A stretch of 64,000 nt of DNA from Bacteroidota bacterium. GTDB lineage: Bacteria; Bacteroidota; Bacteroidia; NS11-12g; UBA955. The notes beneath the pieces are model-generated. The model was not told where the DNA came from and made no database searches. It was given only the letters and a program-made list of their open reading frames with translations. The stretch is from assembly GCA_030682255.1 (NCBI GenBank), contig JAUXOK010000026.1, positions 32,567 through 96,566 of the forward strand, given 5' to 3'. The position numbers were made by a program, and so were the translations under genes. Shown in pieces: positions 63,121-64,000 of the stretch. The stretch's first letter is position 1. Every line of letters begins with the position of its first letter.

Positions 63121-63210
63121 TGGGGCGCCTTGTCCTCGCCCTCCGGGTTCCTTGCTACACTGCGTTTCGCACAAGCCTTTGCAAGGCTGCCTCCGGTCAA
63201 GGGGCGCATT
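63121..63210. repeat. GC-rich palindromic patch
   Basis: A roughly 90-bp block of about 60% GC in a 35% GC region. It has nested inverted repeats: gcgccttg near 63125 with caaggggcgc near 63198, ccttgc (63150-63155) with gcaagg (63181-63186), and agcctt-tgc-aaggct (63175-63187). It directly follows the 7-bp array. Frames that cross it on the forward strand are incidental. Confidence 0.75.
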
Positions 63211-63324
63211 CGGTTTGCTCTGAAATCAAACGATTACCTCTATCTCATCGTTTTATTTGTTGGTCACATACACAAGCGCTTACTTCAGAACAATCAAAGG
63301 AAAACAAGGGGAAAATCTTGTTGA

Positions 63325-63738
63325 CTATCTACTTAATCGGATTAATTTTTCGCCTTTAAATTGGTTAAATGTTGTAAATGTATCTTGCCATACTTTTCCA
63401 AAATCATCTTCGACTCTGTATGTATGTACTTCATTTGACGGGAAATCTTCCACATAACCATATGGTCTTCTTACATGATCATATTGTATATAAGTTAGTC
63501 TTTCCTTGTATACATTATCTATATACACATCTACATTGTATTTTTCAACTGAGTCGGGCACTAAATTTATCATAGAAATAAAAATGCAACTGCCATCTTC
63601 GCATTCTGCAATAGAATTATAGTTAATGGTTTCTGTAGCTACAGTGCAACCACAAATTCTGTTTTTCTTACAACTTGTAATTATTAGTAAAAAAGCAATT
63701 GCTATGAGTTTAATAATTGACCCAAATTTTAAGTTCAT
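63325..63738 (-). CDS. Small lipoprotein of unknown function
   Basis: A 137-residue protein with a signal peptide ending LLIITSC, a lipobox with Cys23. The mature part has two further Cys pairs (RICGCTV and ECEDGSCIF) that could form disulfides, then beta strands (KYNVDVYIDNVYKERLTYIQYD, HTYRVEDDFGKVWQDTFTTF). I do not recognise a family. It overlaps the next upstream gene by 29 bp, so the two are probably co-transcribed. Confidence 0.65.
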   Translation of the reverse strand: MNLKFGSIIKLIAIAFLLIITSCKKNRICGCTVATETINYNSIAECEDGSCIFISMINLVPDSVEKYNVDVYIDNVYKERLTYIQYDHVRRPYGYVEDFPSNEVHTYRVEDDFGKVWQDTFTTFNQFKGEKLIRLSR

Positions 63739-64000
63739 CTTCTATTTTTTTATAGTTTTTTTTCCAAAAATCACCAAAATAAAAACCAAGAGAAACACCA
63801 AAATACACATCATAATTTCTCATCATAATGACATTATTGGTATTGCCACTCTCCCATTCATCTTTTCTATTGCCACTTATTTTTCTGTATTTATCATCAA
63901 AATGACCCCAAAGTGGCAAACCTACACCACCATATAAACTTACTAGCAAAAAATTATTTATCGCCCGTGTTCCCACATCTGGCATCTTTTCGTATTGCAA
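63710..64000 (-). CDS. C-terminal part of an outer-membrane-like protein (cut by window end)
   Basis: The 96 visible residues enter from beyond position 64000 and end IEDELKIWVNY. The segments LLVSLYGGVGLPLWGHFDD and YDVYFGVSLGFYFGDFWKK alternate Gly and aromatic residues as in outer membrane barrels. The start lies outside the window; the TTG at the edge is not a reliable start. Its end overlaps the small lipoprotein gene by 29 bp. Confidence 0.6.
   Translation of the reverse strand: MQYEKMPDVGTRAINNFLLVSLYGGVGLPLWGHFDDKYRKISGNRKDEWESGNTNNVIMMRNYDVYFGVSLGFYFGDFWKKNYKKIEDELKIWVNY

Noticed and set aside
63120..63457. Three forward frames starting in the GC-rich patch
   Set aside because: They overlap each other and the reverse lipoprotein gene, and their composition comes from the palindromic patch.
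1..64000. tRNA, rRNA, riboswitch or attachment sites
   Set aside because: No cloverleaf with GGTTC-type T loop, no rRNA segment and no preQ1-like leader upstream of queG or tgt was found by eye. A covariance-model search would be needed to exclude divergent ones.

Overview
The window is low-GC DNA from a member of the Bacteroidota. The evidence is lineage-typical: three secreted proteins end in type IX secretion (T9SS) sorting domains, the T9SS factors PorT and (probably) PorD are present, promoters match the Bacteroidota -7 motif TAnnTTTG, ubiE-porT-tgt-lptG and bamD-rpoZ-coaBC-porD stand in blocks, and many lipoproteins and outer-membrane barrels lack recognisable function. The class or family cannot be fixed from this piece. 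No rRNA, tRNA, CRISPR array, integrase or transposase was seen, so this looks like ordinary chromosome.

Layout. 0-9.9 kb: end of grpE, dnaJ, pepT (reverse), an 0.87-kb repeat-rich spacer, aroA, a plant-like GH19 chitinase with T9SS tail, lpxH, a small propeller-like secreted protein and prfA. 10-17 kb: a 1262-residue CheB-CheR-PAS-kinase-receiver protein and a secreted beta-helix adhesin-like protein. 17.5-29.9 kb, nearly all reverse: a glycosyltransferase, pccB, then a long tightly packed series reading eamA, nitroreductase, MBOAT, SGNH partner, queG, radC, bamD, rpoZ, coaC/coaB (split by a frameshift), porD, aroB. 29.9-37.5 kb: a lipoprotein, a TPR histidine kinase with its NarL-type regulator, tadA, another lipoprotein, and paaABC followed by an unrelated secreted protein. 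37.5-47.8 kb: lptG, tgt, porT, ubiE (reverse), engB (forward), then an operon BatA-domain protein, dihydroorotase-like pseudoenzyme, DUF4199, two glycosyltransferases. 48-57.8 kb: a four-domain fasciclin T9SS cargo protein, fumC, a barrel/lipoprotein pair, mccB-type carboxylase, an arginase-fold protein without metal ligands, and an SDR epimerase. 58-64 kb: uncharacterised secreted proteins, a truncated CxxCG protein, a TrmH-type methylase, an ACMSD-like amidohydrolase, a 7-bp tandem repeat next to a GC-rich palindromic patch, and two small envelope proteins, the last cut by the window end.

How the genes fit together. Envelope building (LpxH, LptG, BamD, PorD, PorT, glycosyltransferases, MBOAT/SGNH) dominates and supports secretion of the T9SS cargo. 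Queuosine synthesis is represented twice (Tgt, QueG), the shikimate pathway twice (AroA, AroB), and acyl-CoA catabolism by two biotin-dependent carboxyltransferases and by part of the phenylacetyl-CoA epoxidase.

The observations most worth following are the exact heptanucleotide repeat at 62955-63115 with a short second copy at 33681-33715; the structured element between two 36-bp direct repeats at 2634-3446; the A4-tract frameshift in coaBC; two pseudoenzymes (dihydroorotase-like, arginase-like); and a possible 35-residue basic peptide at 9965-10072. I did not find a clear-cut new defence or mobile system.
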